From the NCBI GenBank assembly GCA_031308135.1, contig JAHLJT010003656.1, positions 52,181,665-52,245,664 of the forward strand: a stretch of 64,000 nt of DNA, written 5' to 3'. Position 1 is the stretch's first letter. Each line of letters opens with the position of its first letter. The translations under genes were made by a program, and so were the position numbers. Under the pieces are notes generated by a model that had not been told where the DNA came from, did not search any database, and saw only the letters and a program-made list of their open reading frames with translations. Shown here piece by piece: positions 45,960 to 56,988 of this stretch. This DNA is from Acheta domesticus. Taxonomy: Eukaryota; Arthropoda; Insecta; Orthoptera; Gryllidae.

Positions 45960-46050
45960 CTCGAGGCGGGATTCGATCGCGCGACCGTTCCAGCCGAGAC
46001 TGCTACGGCCCTTCAGCTTTAACTACCTTGGCTATCCAGGCCGGCCGTAA
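45960..46050 (-). mobile_element. SINE family A head
   Basis: The - strand reads GCCAAGGTAGTTAAAGCTGA then GCGCGATCGAATCCCGCCTC. It is more diverged than the copies at 7.6, 19.5 and 35.5 kb. A direct repeat of TGGTCATATA-CGACCAC lies just left, at about 45783 and 45886. Confidence 0.6.
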
Positions 46051-46069
46051 CATTTCATTCTTGAATAAA

Positions 46070-47665
46070 CTAGTGGTGCTACAGAATGGCACAGACTTTC
46101 CCGTATTAGTTTTTTTATTTCCTTGGGTCTTCGCTAGCTATTCGGAATTGCCACAAACTTTTTCTTGCCAGCTGTCATCTATCACCGCCAAAAGAACATT
46201 TTTTTAAACATTTTCTTAATTCTTCGGTTTCCTATTGCCAGAACGGAAACATTAATTTTAGAATATTAAAGAACACAAAACCTAGTCAAAATGGCAATTT
46301 TCTTTAAAAAATTATGTGCCGTTTACGGGAAAATGGCGTTTTAGCGCTACCAATAAATGCGAAATTTGAAGCTCATTTTCACAGCGAATGTTGGAGCGTT
46401 CCAAATACTTTATTTGAAGTTACTTGAAGCACTTACACTCAAATATAATAATGTTTACAAATTGCTGGTAATGTGCATATTAAAGATGTGAGAGATCTTT
46501 CAAAAAAATACAATTATGTAATTTTTGAAAAAACAAAAAATAACTCAAAATAAACTTTACGCTCTACTAAAGAGTGTAATTAGCACTATCCGTTTCAAAA
46601 GCTTCACGAAAAAATTTGCAGCCATATATGAGAAAATGGCGTTTGAGCGTTTCTGAAAATGCGGAATTTTGAGCTACTTATCACAGAAAACGGTTGTGTT
46701 TTCGAGAAACTTTACTTAACATTATTTAAAGCACATGTACTCGTAAATATGTGAAAAAATCGCCGCTAATGTGAATATTATCGACGTGAGAAACATGTGA
46801 AAACATTTACATTTTTGTAATTTTTGAAAAAAAACAAGCCATGGAGCAATGTGGCTTTTATGTCATCTGATATAGTACATTTACCACTATCCTCACCAAA
46901 AGTTCAAAGAAAAAATTTGGAGCCGTTTTGAGAAAATCTTGTTTTTGTATTTTTTTAAAATTGCATATATTGCACGCAATATTGCACGAAAACTACTAAA
47001 ATTTTGAATAACATTTACATGGTATTTATGAAAGAACTCAAAATGCAGAACAAATTTTATTTGAAGAAAAATCTCTATCTTCAATTTTGTAGTTGGAGAA
47101 AGACTCCGAAAAAAATTCAAATTTTCACAATTTTCGAAAATTTAGTAATTCGTGAAATTCGGACCTATGCCATGTTAATAAGTATAGTTTACTCTAATCA
47201 TACAAGAAATTTAAAGAAAAAATTTGGAGCCGTTTTTGAGAAAATTTTGAAAATCCCCGATGGACTTCATATAAAGTACCTTCAATTTTTAAAGAATCTT
47301 TTTCAAAATCTCAAAGCTTCGACTAGAATCAGATCGACCGGGGAATATCCATTTTGCAAGAAATCGTACGTGTGGTTTAGGCGCTAGCAGTGTTCACAGA
47401 CGGACAGACAGAGGGACGTTTTCCTTTCAATTGGTTTTTCGGCATCAAGGACCTAGGAAAACAGGGTTCTGGCTACACCATGTGTTAGGGGATTTTTTTC
47501 TTAATTTAGCAACTGATTTTATCCACTTTTTCGTTTTCACGGCCCGGCAATTAATTTTTTTCCGCCGAAAATTGGCCATTTTTTCGGCGCAGGATTGATA
47601 TAACTTTCCCTATACTACGTATATCACTCCGTGTATACGTACGTATACGAAGAAAGTAAAAATGA
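46070..47665 (+). repeat. Repeat R1, longest copy, with ~300-bp subrepeats
   Basis: Begins near CTAGTGGTGCTACAGAATGG and ends near GAAAGTAAAAATGACATT. Internal subrepeats start with AAAAAATTTGGAGCCGTTTT-like sequence at about 46303, 46608, 46909 and 47216. The 3' end has GTTCACAGACGGACAGACAG and a stem-loop (ACTTTCCCTATACTACGTAT pairing with ATACGTACGTATACGAAGAA) at about 47603-47660. It lies in the intron between the pore and C-terminal exons of painless. Confidence 0.65.
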
Positions 47666-47669
47666 CATT

Positions 47670-48475
47670 AGACTTCAACTTTCTCACAAAACTACCGCCA
47701 AAATCAATTATGAATGATATCTCCATTTACAACATTTACTCCTTGAAATGCGGTAGTGCCACCTGGTGGTACAACATATTGTTACAACGTAGTCTACTGC
47801 TGGTGCTGGATATAGATTCTGTGGTCTCTGTTAATCCTGTCTGTTCTCTAATGGCAGGGGTGTCAAGGTCTTCTACTGGTGGCAATGGCACGCGTCGTGG
47901 CACCGTAGAATGCCATGAGCTTCTCTGCGCAAATAGCGTCGGGAAAGGGAACTATTAGTAGTAACCACGCCGTTTTACAATAGGGATGGCATTATACGTT
48001 TTACAATAGGGATGATCTTGCGGCGGGGCGATGAACTGCATGGAGGGGAGATTTCGCGCCACGGACTCCCGCTGGTAGAATCGACCTTGGCAACACCGCC
48101 CTATGGAGTTATACTTCGATTAAAACACGAATTCCTTTCAAAGTCACGAGCTGAGAGAGAGAGAGAGAGAGAGGGAGGGACACTGCCATCCAGTCGAGAG
48201 TTTCAACACCAACAATTCAAGACGTAACGAAGCGCGCAATTCGCTGACAGTGTTCCCCACTTCTGCCAGCTCCTGACCTTGAGAAACATCCTGTTTTAGT
48301 TCGAGTAGAATACTGCTGTGGGGTGTTTATATTTCGAGCATGATGCCAAAAAGAAAATCCTTGTTTAATGATATACTAAAAATGTTTCAAGGCAAACAGC
48401 AGCAAAGCTCTACTTGTTGAGGGAGATTTCATCATCCGGCAAATGCTAGTGGTATAAAAGTGGAATGCCAAGAGT
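47670..48475 (-). other. painless intron DNA, nothing else recognised
   Basis: Contains a short (GA)n run at 48149-48176 and a direct repeat CGTTTTACAATAGGGATG at 47970 and 47998. No coding evidence. Confidence 0.5.
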
Positions 48476-48477
48476 AC

Positions 48478-49728
48478 CTGCGCAGGCAGGGCCGCAGGCA
48501 GGCGGGCAGGGGCAGGCCGCCTGCGTTGTGCATGTGGACGAGGATGCGCTCGCTGCGCTCCACGACGCCCACGCGGCTGCGCAGCTGCAGGCGCTGCGCC
48601 TCGGCCTCGATGCGCGCCGTGTCGCTCACCGCCAGCCCCCGTCAGCAGGTTCAGCACCACCACCGTCACCAGCAGCACGAACAGCACGAACAGCGCCGTG
48701 CTCAGCAGCGGGCTGTGCGCGCTGCGCGGCAGCGACTCCACGTCCACCTCGCCGATCATCATGACGAGCGCGCTCACCAGCGACATGTACCACGTCTCGA
48801 AGCCCGGCTGCTGCTTCTTCGCCTTCTCCTTCTCACCTCCCCCCGCCGCCGCCGCCGCCGCCTCCGAGTCGTGGCACAGCGCGAAGAAGCTCACGCTGAA
48901 CGCCACCAGGATCACCGAGTACGACAGCAGGGGCAGCAGGTAGTTGGTGATCACCACCTTGAGCATCTCGATGTACTTGGCGAACTGCGAGATGCGGCCG
49001 AGCAGTAACAGCCATTCCAAGCACGACAGCATGATGGTGAGCACGTTGATACGCCTCACGGCAATCGAAGTGACGGGGAGTAAGAGGGATAAAAGGCTGC
49101 ATGTTAACAGTGCCCAATCTAAATAATTCTCCCAACTTTTGACGTAGTTTCTGAAATCTAAAAGTATCTGACAAACTTCACGCAAGGCCAGGATCGTCCA
49201 AAAAACAAGGGTGGTAACGCAGACTGCAATAATTGCATTATAACGGTTTGAATTCTCACCGTTCCCGGTCACATCAACGGTCTGGTTTTGTATATTTCCA
49301 ACTGTCGTGTTTCCTACAGAGGTCATTGTGCCGGTCCCCAAAACGATATACACATTTAAAGAGATCGTGAAAAGGACGTACAGAATAAAATTCGCGTAAG
49401 TAAGATATTTTAAGCGGTTCCACTTGAGTTGCAAAAACGTCAACGCAACCGGATGGTGCAAGAGAGCGCTCAGTTCGTTGTCCTTGCTCATCATGTTGAG
49501 GAAGTCCATCTCGCTCACCAGCTGCGCGCCGTCGGGGGCGTCGGCGGGGCGGAAGTGCACCGCGCCGTTCTCCAGCGCCGCGTTCATCGGCGCGTACCGC
49601 TTGTCGGCGGCGTCGCCCCGGCGGCGCGGCCCGGCGGCCAGCAGGCGGTAGTCCAGCACCAGCTCGTAGTCCTCGTCGAGGGCGTTGCGGCCGTTGGTGC
49701 GCACGCACTGGTCCAGCAGCGCCTCCAC
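48478..49728 (-). CDS. pain: painless TRPA channel, transmembrane and pore exon, with a 1-bp frameshift
   Basis: The acceptor GTTCTGTGCAG is followed by GTG in phase 0, and the donor is CTGCGCAG|GTACTC. The exon encodes the end of the ankyrin linker (VEALLDQCVRTNG), a pre-S1 region (FLQLKWNRLKYLTYANF, about 98-114) and six helices: S1 about 108-131, S2 163-183, S3 201-222, S4 227-246, S5 262-285, S6 341-363. The pore loop FETWYMSLVSALVMMIGEVD is at 310-329. This is a cation channel of nociceptive and thermosensory neurons. An Ala/Gly/Lys-rich insertion (288-306) precedes the pore. After NLLTG the frame breaks: a run of five C on the + strand (48636-48640) where four are needed. One base fewer would give the conserved S6 end, TRP-box-like LAVSDTARIEAEAQRLQLRS, and the correct phase (AG|C) to the next exon. 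It may be a sequencing or assembly indel. Confidence 0.93.
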
Positions 49729-49774
49729 CTGCACAGAACACGCTTTAAAAAAGGAACCTCAATCCTCTCAAATC

Positions 49775-51182
49775 AACCGCCAACTGGTGACGTGCCTTCG
49801 AACTTCTGTTACTGCTGACGTGCGGTCACTGCGACCGGGACAGTTTTACACTGATTATTAGACATCGGATGTTTAAGCATTAAAAAATCGTCTTTTAGGC
49901 GCCTAAAAGGCTCTGAAAATGTCAAGAATAAGGAGAAAAAAGGCATTGTCATCAATTATATTCATAATAAAATTAAAAATTATTTGTCAAACTGCATACA
50001 TATTTACAACTCTTCTACATTTTATTCTTAATAGTTTCCATTGCAATATATTACCAGTAACTTTTCAAGGATTGCAATTTCAAATCTTCAACAATTGGGA
50101 AACAAATTAGTTTGAATACAGAGAAAGATTTCTGAACACGTACTGATGTGTTTGGCATATATTTTAGAAGTCCAACATTAGCAACACTGAAACCTTCTGG
50201 GAATTTATATTTATTTCCACTCAAAAGGTGCCCTCGGTGTATTGTCAATCGACCATTTTCTCAGTACATGGCTTCCCCGGTATTTGTGAGATAGGGAAAT
50301 GGAGAAAAATATGTTGATATACTTAAAGGAATTCTCTCGTATTTCAAAATACAAATACGTGAATTGACGGTTTTGTAATGAATGGTCAGGTTCTACCATG
50401 ACCGATTTTCTGATATTTTAACATTGTATATAAAAATAATACATAAAAGGCAAAAACGTGCAATAATTCTAAAGAAATCGCATTTATGCAAAAAAAGGCA
50501 TTTATGCTGAAATAAGCAAAAATAAGCATTATAAAACTTCGTCATATGTCATCATTTGTCATGATTCGTGTACAAATATTGTCAGCCTGTAAATAAGTTC
50601 GCTAGAAAAAAATAGGCATTTCCCTAAACATCCTATGTCTACTGAATATATTCTCAATTTCATTTCACATCGAATTCACAATTGTTTTTATGTTAATAGA
50701 GGCATAATAAAGAGAAAAATCGAAGAGTTTATAAAATAATCAGAAAATTATACAATTTTTTATTACTCACTGAGAGAATTTCAGATCATATATTGCCTCA
50801 TGTTGTGTTTTTTCACAGTTAACAATTGAAATACGCATAGAAGGGCTTTGAAATAATATTGACTACATAAAACTCCATTTATTTTAATAAGTAAATACAC
50901 TATTAAATGAAAATTATTTACTAAGTATAAGCATGAATTACTAAGTATAAACTTCTACTACTGGTGAGGTGCGGTCATCGAGACTGATCCGTAACTTCAA
51001 CTGATTCTCAGATGCAAACGGTTGCAGCTAGATAAGCTAGCCCACGCTCGAACATTGTCTAGAAATTGAAAGAAGAGACTGTAAGAGACTGCAAAACTTC
51101 CTGCGTTGCAATGGTCGAGAGGACAGTGAGTTCATTTTTCCTCGCCGGTCATTATGACCGCACGTCACCAGTTAATGGTTAA
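49775..51182. mobile_element. Inverted-repeat element(s) with CTGGTGACGTGCGGTCA termini
   Basis: AACTGGTGACGTGC is at about 49781 on the + strand, CTGGTGAGGTGCGGTCATC at 50961, and the reverse complement TGACCGCACGTCACCAGTTA at 51156-51175, ending near TTAA (51179-51182). The right end could pair with either left end, giving a 220-bp or a 1.4-kb element. The nearby TTAA hints at a piggyBac-type MITE, but a matching left TTAA is absent. It lies in the intron between the ankyrin and pore exons. The interior is AT-rich and non-coding. Confidence 0.45.
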
Positions 51183-51435
51183 ATCGAGCTCGAGTTGTGT
51201 ACCGCGACTTCGTTCAGTAGATCATTCACCATTACAGCTATCCGAGCCTGGAATGAACTACCAGCGAGTATAAAATATTCAAATACTTTCCGTAAATTCA
51301 AAAATGAATTAACCATGTCAATAAGGAATACTGACATACATAATGGCGATAACGTCTTCAATCTCCAGACTTTTCCCACTTCCAAGCACCCGGTCACCGC
51401 CCCCTCTAAATGCCGTACTTTCCCCACTCTCTAAA
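51183..51435 (+). mobile_element. LINE reverse-transcriptase C-terminal fragment
   Basis: + strand TSFSRSFTITAIRAWNELPA followed by SNTFRKFKNEL is the R-WN-LP block that closes many Jockey/RTE-type ORF2 proteins. It is only the 3' end of a severely truncated copy and is a different family from the LINE at 22-23 kb. Confidence 0.7.
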
Positions 51436-51769
51436 TTCAAAATTCCATCCCATACCTCATTTCTCTATCCTCATTTTCCATTCTCTCTCACACCCTATAA
51501 ATTATTAACAATCATATATTTTTCTGTGTATCTTAATGAAATTATTTAAATAAAATATACATAGTGACTAGCGACGTTCTAGATAAAATGTACTTCATCA
51601 TTCATTCAAAATGTAATTCATCAAAATGTACAGTCATTGTGCTATCATAATCTTCATTGCAATATATTCTTATATTGCACGACAAAAGATGTTATTAGTC
51701 GGCTCAAAGCAAAATATACTCTGGGTTGCAGCCAGCTACCTAAGGAGCGGATCTAGGGACTGTCAGTGC

Positions 51770-52385
51770 CTCTACAATGCTTTGCGCAAAATGTGAGCTG
51801 TTCCAAATAAAGCAATGTCTTTCAATTCCCAGTCTTTTGAATGATTTGGAAGTTTAGCCAAGTTCTTACACAAATTTTGCGGAACAAATCCCAGAGCTCC
51901 GATAACTATCGGGACGACCTGTGCTTGTACGCTCGACATTCGGCTGATCTCGATTTCCAAACGCTTAAGACGTTTCTCTGCCTCCTTGGTTACGACATTT
52001 TGATCACAAGGCACAGCAACATCTTAGAGTAGACAATTTTTTTTCCAAATCCCGATTAAGAATATCCGGTTTGTTTGTCGCTATCGTGCGATCAGTTTGA
52101 ATTTGTTGGTCGTACAATATCGTACACAATCCAACAGACGTCACCGGTTTCAGTGAGTGTTCGTACCACTTGGGGCATGTGCTTGGAACTTCGAGGGCGG
52201 TATAGATGTGCCAGTGGAGGTAGCTACACCCCCTGTCATGTCTTTTCAGGTATTTGGTCTTAGCTAGGATTGGACAAGCTGAGACAATATGATCAATGGT
52301 TTCTACTTGCTCCTGGCAAATTCGGCATTTGTCATCGTGGGAAATTTTGAAAACCGGTTTATCATAATGTCGCGTTCTCAAGGCC
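51770..52385 (-). pseudogene. LINE ORF C-terminus with restriction-like endonuclease domain
   Basis: The - strand encodes CRICQEQVETIDHIVSACP with a following R-H pair (a CCHC-type finger, CxxC..H..C). It continues with YEHSLKPVTSVGLCTILYDQ, then TNKPDILNRDLEKK, which contains the PD of the restriction-like endonuclease site. After a frameshift come VVTKEAEKRLKRLEIEISRM and VVPIVIGALGFVPQNLCKN, and near the end IALFGTAHILRKAL. The downstream catalytic D (expected about 12-15 residues after PD) appears lost in a short deletion. This is the C-terminal architecture of R2/NeSL-like LINEs. It lies in the painless ankyrin-pore intron. Confidence 0.78.
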
Positions 52386-52389
52386 TAAT

Positions 52390-52904
52390 CTTGGGTAGCT
52401 ATTACAAGTGCTTCCGATTCGTGGCGTTTTGAGCCATATCAATGATTGGTCTTTATTGACCTGCACGTGAGTTCTTTCGCATTTTTTTGTAGTCCAGCAT
52501 TATAAACGACCTTTTCTGTTGCAAGAAATTGTTCAATACAGGCGTTTTATGGCACAAATGATGACGTATTATATTTTACGTCTCGAATGATTGCATCATC
52601 ACACATTCAGCCAATCGCAGTGAGAGAATTAGGGGAAGGTAGAGGTAAACAGAATAGCCCACCACCGTTTTCTCGCACAGATGTCAAGCACTCGGGACAT
52701 CACAGGAAAGTTCTTCGCAAATTTAAGTTTGATTCTCTTATAATTTATAATGCTGTCATATAAAAAAATAGTATGCAACTCGTTTATGATGTTGGTTTAT
52801 TGCATTCGTAGAAAACTTGACAAGTCGCTCCTAACGCCGCTCGTTTTGAAAACGTGTCCTCATGCAATAAAGCTTAAACCGATTGCATAAACTGCGCTTG
52901 TTAC
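52390..52904 (-). other. painless intron DNA
   Basis: Nothing recognised apart from the donor of the ankyrin exon at 52904-52903 (CAG|GTAACA). Confidence 0.5.
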
Positions 52905-54772
52905 CTGCGGCGCGCCGAAGGGCGGGCGGCCCAGCTTGTTGCGGCGCGCGGGGTCGGCGCCGGCGCGCAGCAGCAGCACCACCGTCTCCAGCCCTTGGTC
53001 GGCGCGCGCCGCGTAGTGCAGCGCCGCGTTGCCCTTGGCGTCGGCGCGGTCCACGTCCAGCGCGGCGTCCTCCAGCAGCGCGCGCAGCACGGGCGCGTGG
53101 CGGTGCAGCGCGGCCAGCACCAGCGGCGGCGACGGGTTGCCGCCGGGGCACGTGTCGTTGGGGCCGGCGCCCGCCGCCAGCAGCGCCCGCGTCGCGCGCG
53201 CCAGCCCGTAGCGCGCCGCGCGCTGCAGCAGCGTGAACGTCTTGTCGTTGGCGGCGCGCAGGTCGGGCGGGCGCGCCGCCGCGCGCAGCCGCGCCACGAA
53301 CTCGTCCTCGCGCAGCGCGTTCAGGCACTCGAACAGCTGCGCGGCGCGGTCGCGCTCCGCGGGCTGCGCGCGGCGCACCTGCACCTGCACTTCCCCGGGC
53401 GCGCGCAGCAGCGGCGCCAGCGCAGGGAACTGCTCCACCAGCGACGCCCGCAGAGGCTTCTCTTTGGCGTCCCAGCGCACGCGTTCCACGTCGACGTACG
53501 GGAAGTGGGTGGGGGAGGCCAGGAACGTCTTGATGATGCTCTTGTTGCCGTCCTCCACCGCCAGGAACAGGGCCGTGTGCCCCGCCTTGTTGGCGCGCGC
53601 CACGTCCAGCGCGGGGCGTGCGAGGAGCGTGGCGAGGCACTCGCGGCGCCCGGCCTCCCGCCGCTTGTCGTCGCTGATCCTGTCGACGGCGCAGTGCAGC
53701 GGCGTGTTGCCCGACTTGTCCTCGCAGTTGAGGTCCACGTCGAACTTGGAGTGGCGCAGGAGCGCCTCGAGCGCGCGGTGGTGACCCTTCTCGCACGCCA
53801 CGTGGATGGGGTACTTCTCGCTGAGCTTGCTGGGCACGTTGGGGTCGGCGCCGGCCTCGAGCAGCGCGCGCACGAAGTCGGCGCGGTCCTCGCGCTCGCA
53901 GGCCAGCTCGAGGCACGTGGCGTGCAGCGGGTAGCCGAAGGCGTGGTTGGCGTCGAGCGTCGGGTTGCCGTCGGCGTCCGTCTGCGCGAGCAGCGCGCGG
54001 AACAGCTCGAGGCGGCCGTCGCGCAGCGCCTCGGCCAGCGCCGCGTGCGGGTCGGCGCGCGCCTGCGCGTCCCGGCGCGCGGGCAGCTGCGCGCGCAGGC
54101 GCGGGAAGCGCAGCTCCACGTCCTCGCGCGCCGTGCGCCCGCGCGCGCGCGCCGCGTCCACGTCCAGCGCGCCGTGCGACAGGCGCAGCAGCCGCTCGGC
54201 CACGCGCTCGCGCGCCGCCGCCACGGCGTCCGCCTCCGCCCCCGCCCCCGCCACCGCCCCCGCGCGCCCCTTGACCGACTGGCGCTTGCCCGGCCCGCGC
54301 ACTAGCGCGTGGAACGCCGTGAAGCCGTTGCAGTCCGTCTTGTTGAGGTCCGCCACGCTCATCTTGGGCACGAGCAGCGCCACGCACTTCTCGTACTCGT
54401 CGACGCGGTCGGCGGTGAGGTGCATGCAAGCCAGGTGCAGCGCCGTCTGGCCCTTGCTGTTCTGCTGGAACACCTTGGTGCGCTTGTCCGCCAGCAGCAC
54501 GGCCAGCGCGTCGCTGTGGCCCTTCTGCGCCGCGTAGTGGATGGGCTCCGGGATCACGTGGTTGATGTTGGGCTTGACGTGCTGCAGGAGCAGCTGCACG
54601 AACTTGCTCCTGCCCGGCTTGCGGCACGCGATCTCCAGGCACGTGGCGTGGTAGGGCTTGGGGTAGCGGAAGCGCTTGTCCACGCGCCGGTCCCGCACCA
54701 GCTCCTCGAACGCCGGCAGGTCCCCGTCCAGCAGCGATTGCAGCAGCTGCTCCTGCAAGGCTTCGCGCTCCT
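52905..54772 (-). CDS. pain: painless TRPA channel, ankyrin-repeat exon
   Basis: A single 1868-bp exon. The acceptor CTTCTTCCTGTTCCAG precedes it, two bases complete a split codon, then 622 codons follow to the donor CAG|GTAACA in phase 0. No in-frame ATG exists before an upstream stop, so the start codon lies in an unseen upstream exon. The protein carries about ten ankyrin-type units (for example EPIHYAAQKGHSDALAVLL, GQTALHLACMH, YPIHVACEKGHHRALEALL, GNAALHYAAR). The order is tripartite: segments starting LLQSLLDGDLPAFEELV, LAEALRDGRLELFRALL and LFECLNALREDEFVARL head similar blocks, two of them continuing with HATCLE(I/L)AC. This cytoplasmic N-terminus precedes the channel exon in painless. 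Third positions are almost all G or C, in sharp contrast to the AT-rich introns. Confidence 0.93.
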
Positions 54773-54959
54773 CTGGAACAGGAAGAAGGATCTATATAAA
54801 GTTGCATTCATTAAGTTCATTCTTCCAGTTTGGTTAGGTTCACTTTAGACACTGTAAACTACTATTTACTGCCTATTGTTTATAAACATTATTTCAATGT
54901 CAATAGTTTATAAATACACTTCACAAAATATCGCTCAAGTTCGTACTTCCAGATTTTTA

Positions 54960-55178
54960 AACTTGACTGCCTACAGACTGGACTGCCTACAGACTGGACT
55001 GCCTACAGACTGGACTGCCTACAGACTGGACTGCCTACAGACTGGACTGCCTACAGACTGGACTGCCCAAAGACTGGACTGCCCAAAGACTGGACTGCCC
55101 AAAGACTGGACTGCCCAAAGACTGGACTGCCCAAAGACTGGACTGCCCAAAGACTGGACTGCCCAAAGACTGGACTGC
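54960..55178. repeat. 16-bp minisatellite with a sharp unit switch
   Basis: About 13 units. The first half repeats ACTGGACTGCCTACAG and the second half ACTGGACTGCCCAAAG. The change is abrupt at about 55067, so each subtype expanded separately. It lies about 190 bp upstream of the ankyrin-exon acceptor, in the 5' intron of painless. Confidence 0.95.
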
Positions 55179-55189
55179 CGTATATAAGG

Positions 55190-56979
55190 AGTTTTATTTT
55201 TCCTGAAAACTATGCTCTAAAATAATATTTTCTTCGAGATGTAGGTGAAAAATCTTTGAAAAATATATGAAAACAAGTCACCGTATTGGAAAATCTCCAG
55301 CTTTGCAAAAAAGATGGAGGTCATTCTTGATCTGCATATGCGTTGTGACTTGCTCTATAACGAAGGGCCGGATACATATTGGACTAGCTCAGTGTCCAAT
55401 GACAGATGTAATGAATAGGTTGCAAAAATTCAGATTGTTGCAGTGCATTTATAACAAAGAGGAGTCACATCGCTTAAAACATTAAAATGTCTGTGTGAAA
55501 TACTCTCTTCCACCTTGCAGCTTATAAATTACACAGGACGTGTGGTTATGACATTCTCAGTCTCGACAAGCAAACACGCATGTTATCGCTGGAGGAAAAA
55601 ATGAATTCATGATAACTTTTGTCTTGTTTCTTCATAGTAATGAGTAGACCATGGAGACAATGAGAAACTTGCTCGAAGAATAATGTGAGTGCGTCATAAT
55701 GCAAAAAGGTACTGATCAGTCTGCTCGTCATCAGTGCAAGTTGACAAATATATTATGTTAAATGACTATTTTTAACGTAATGAGGTTTTAGGGAAGACTC
55801 AAAATCAGACAATCGGGAACTTTACACATGAAGGCATACTCTTTTAAACTGACAATATTGTTTTATAATAAATTTAGAATTATCATTAACGTATGAAAAC
55901 ACGTTTGAAACATGGGAATAAACCACGGGATTTTAATCTTAATAATAAAAAGGATCAATGACATGTTGAAGTATGATGTATATTTTACAAATATTTTTCC
56001 ACAATAAATGTCTTGGGGGTGGGGGTAAATCTTCTTTTTTGTTGCTTTTGTATCAGTTAGCCTTCAAATTGCATTATTGTCGATAAAGTTGTCAAATTGT
56101 TAACGATTTATATTTCGTTTGTTTCATTAATTTTAAAGAAAATTAAAACATAAACCTAAAATCTTATGAAACTTCAATTTATATTCATGCTTTGCTTCAC
56201 TATATACTTATACGCTTATACACCTGTATACCTCATTATAATATACACTTACATAATAATAATGTTAATTCAGATATTGCTATACATGGGATATTTGGGC
56301 TGCTTTTTTGGCCTTTTTTTCTACTTTTATGTAGGTATACGAAGTTAAATGTAGACATTTTATTAATTTATAATGTTACAGGAACTACATTTATAATGCT
56401 TAAAATGCAAGTCTATTTTATTGTAGATTGGTCAAACTCCTATAATTTTAATTAAAGATGCGGAAATTTTAAGGCGCTCTTAACTTTCATTGGATAAGTT
56501 AATTTGATTATTTTCAACACATGCAGAAGACATTTTTTCGAACCCTGCTTCAATGCAATAATTTCATTACATTTAAACAGTTTGTAATAAATGTAAAAAT
56601 ATTAAATTTCGTGTGTCAGAAGTGCCATTTAAATAACAGTATAAACAAAAGTGCCGATAAAACATCTTGAAGTAAAATAAACTTTATTCTGAAAATTTAT
56701 TTTAATATCAATTTATACGGCCTGTTTTCACCTTTTACGTAGCCATTTTAGGCACCTAATTTATTCTATATTCCATTTTAAGCATCTATAATGGCACGAT
56801 TTCAAGTCTAAACATCCAAAGTGTAGATATCATCTAGGCTATCAACGTTCGGTACTCCCGGCTGTTCCATCCCGAACAGTACAAAAGCATCCCTTCACTA
56901 CACATGATGGTCATGAAAGACAGCTGCAGCTGTTTCTTTCTTCCCCTTCTCTCAAGCAGGGCCCAAATATCACCCAACC
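55190..56979. other. Probable 5' intron or flank of painless, nothing recognised
   Basis: AT-rich DNA. The first coding exon of painless was sought on the - strand and not identified. Confidence 0.4.
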
Positions 56980-56988
56980 TCCTGCGAC

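Noticed and set aside
48631..48660. An extra short intron explaining the painless frame break
   Set aside because: The two frames join seamlessly at a homopolymer with no bases left over. A one-base indel is simpler and also corrects the phase to the next exon.
52831..54807. A 658-codon - strand frame overlapping the ankyrin exon
   Set aside because: Out-of-frame shadow of a GC-rich exon. Its product is R/A/G-rich without domains, while the other frame gives clear ankyrin repeats and correct splice phases.
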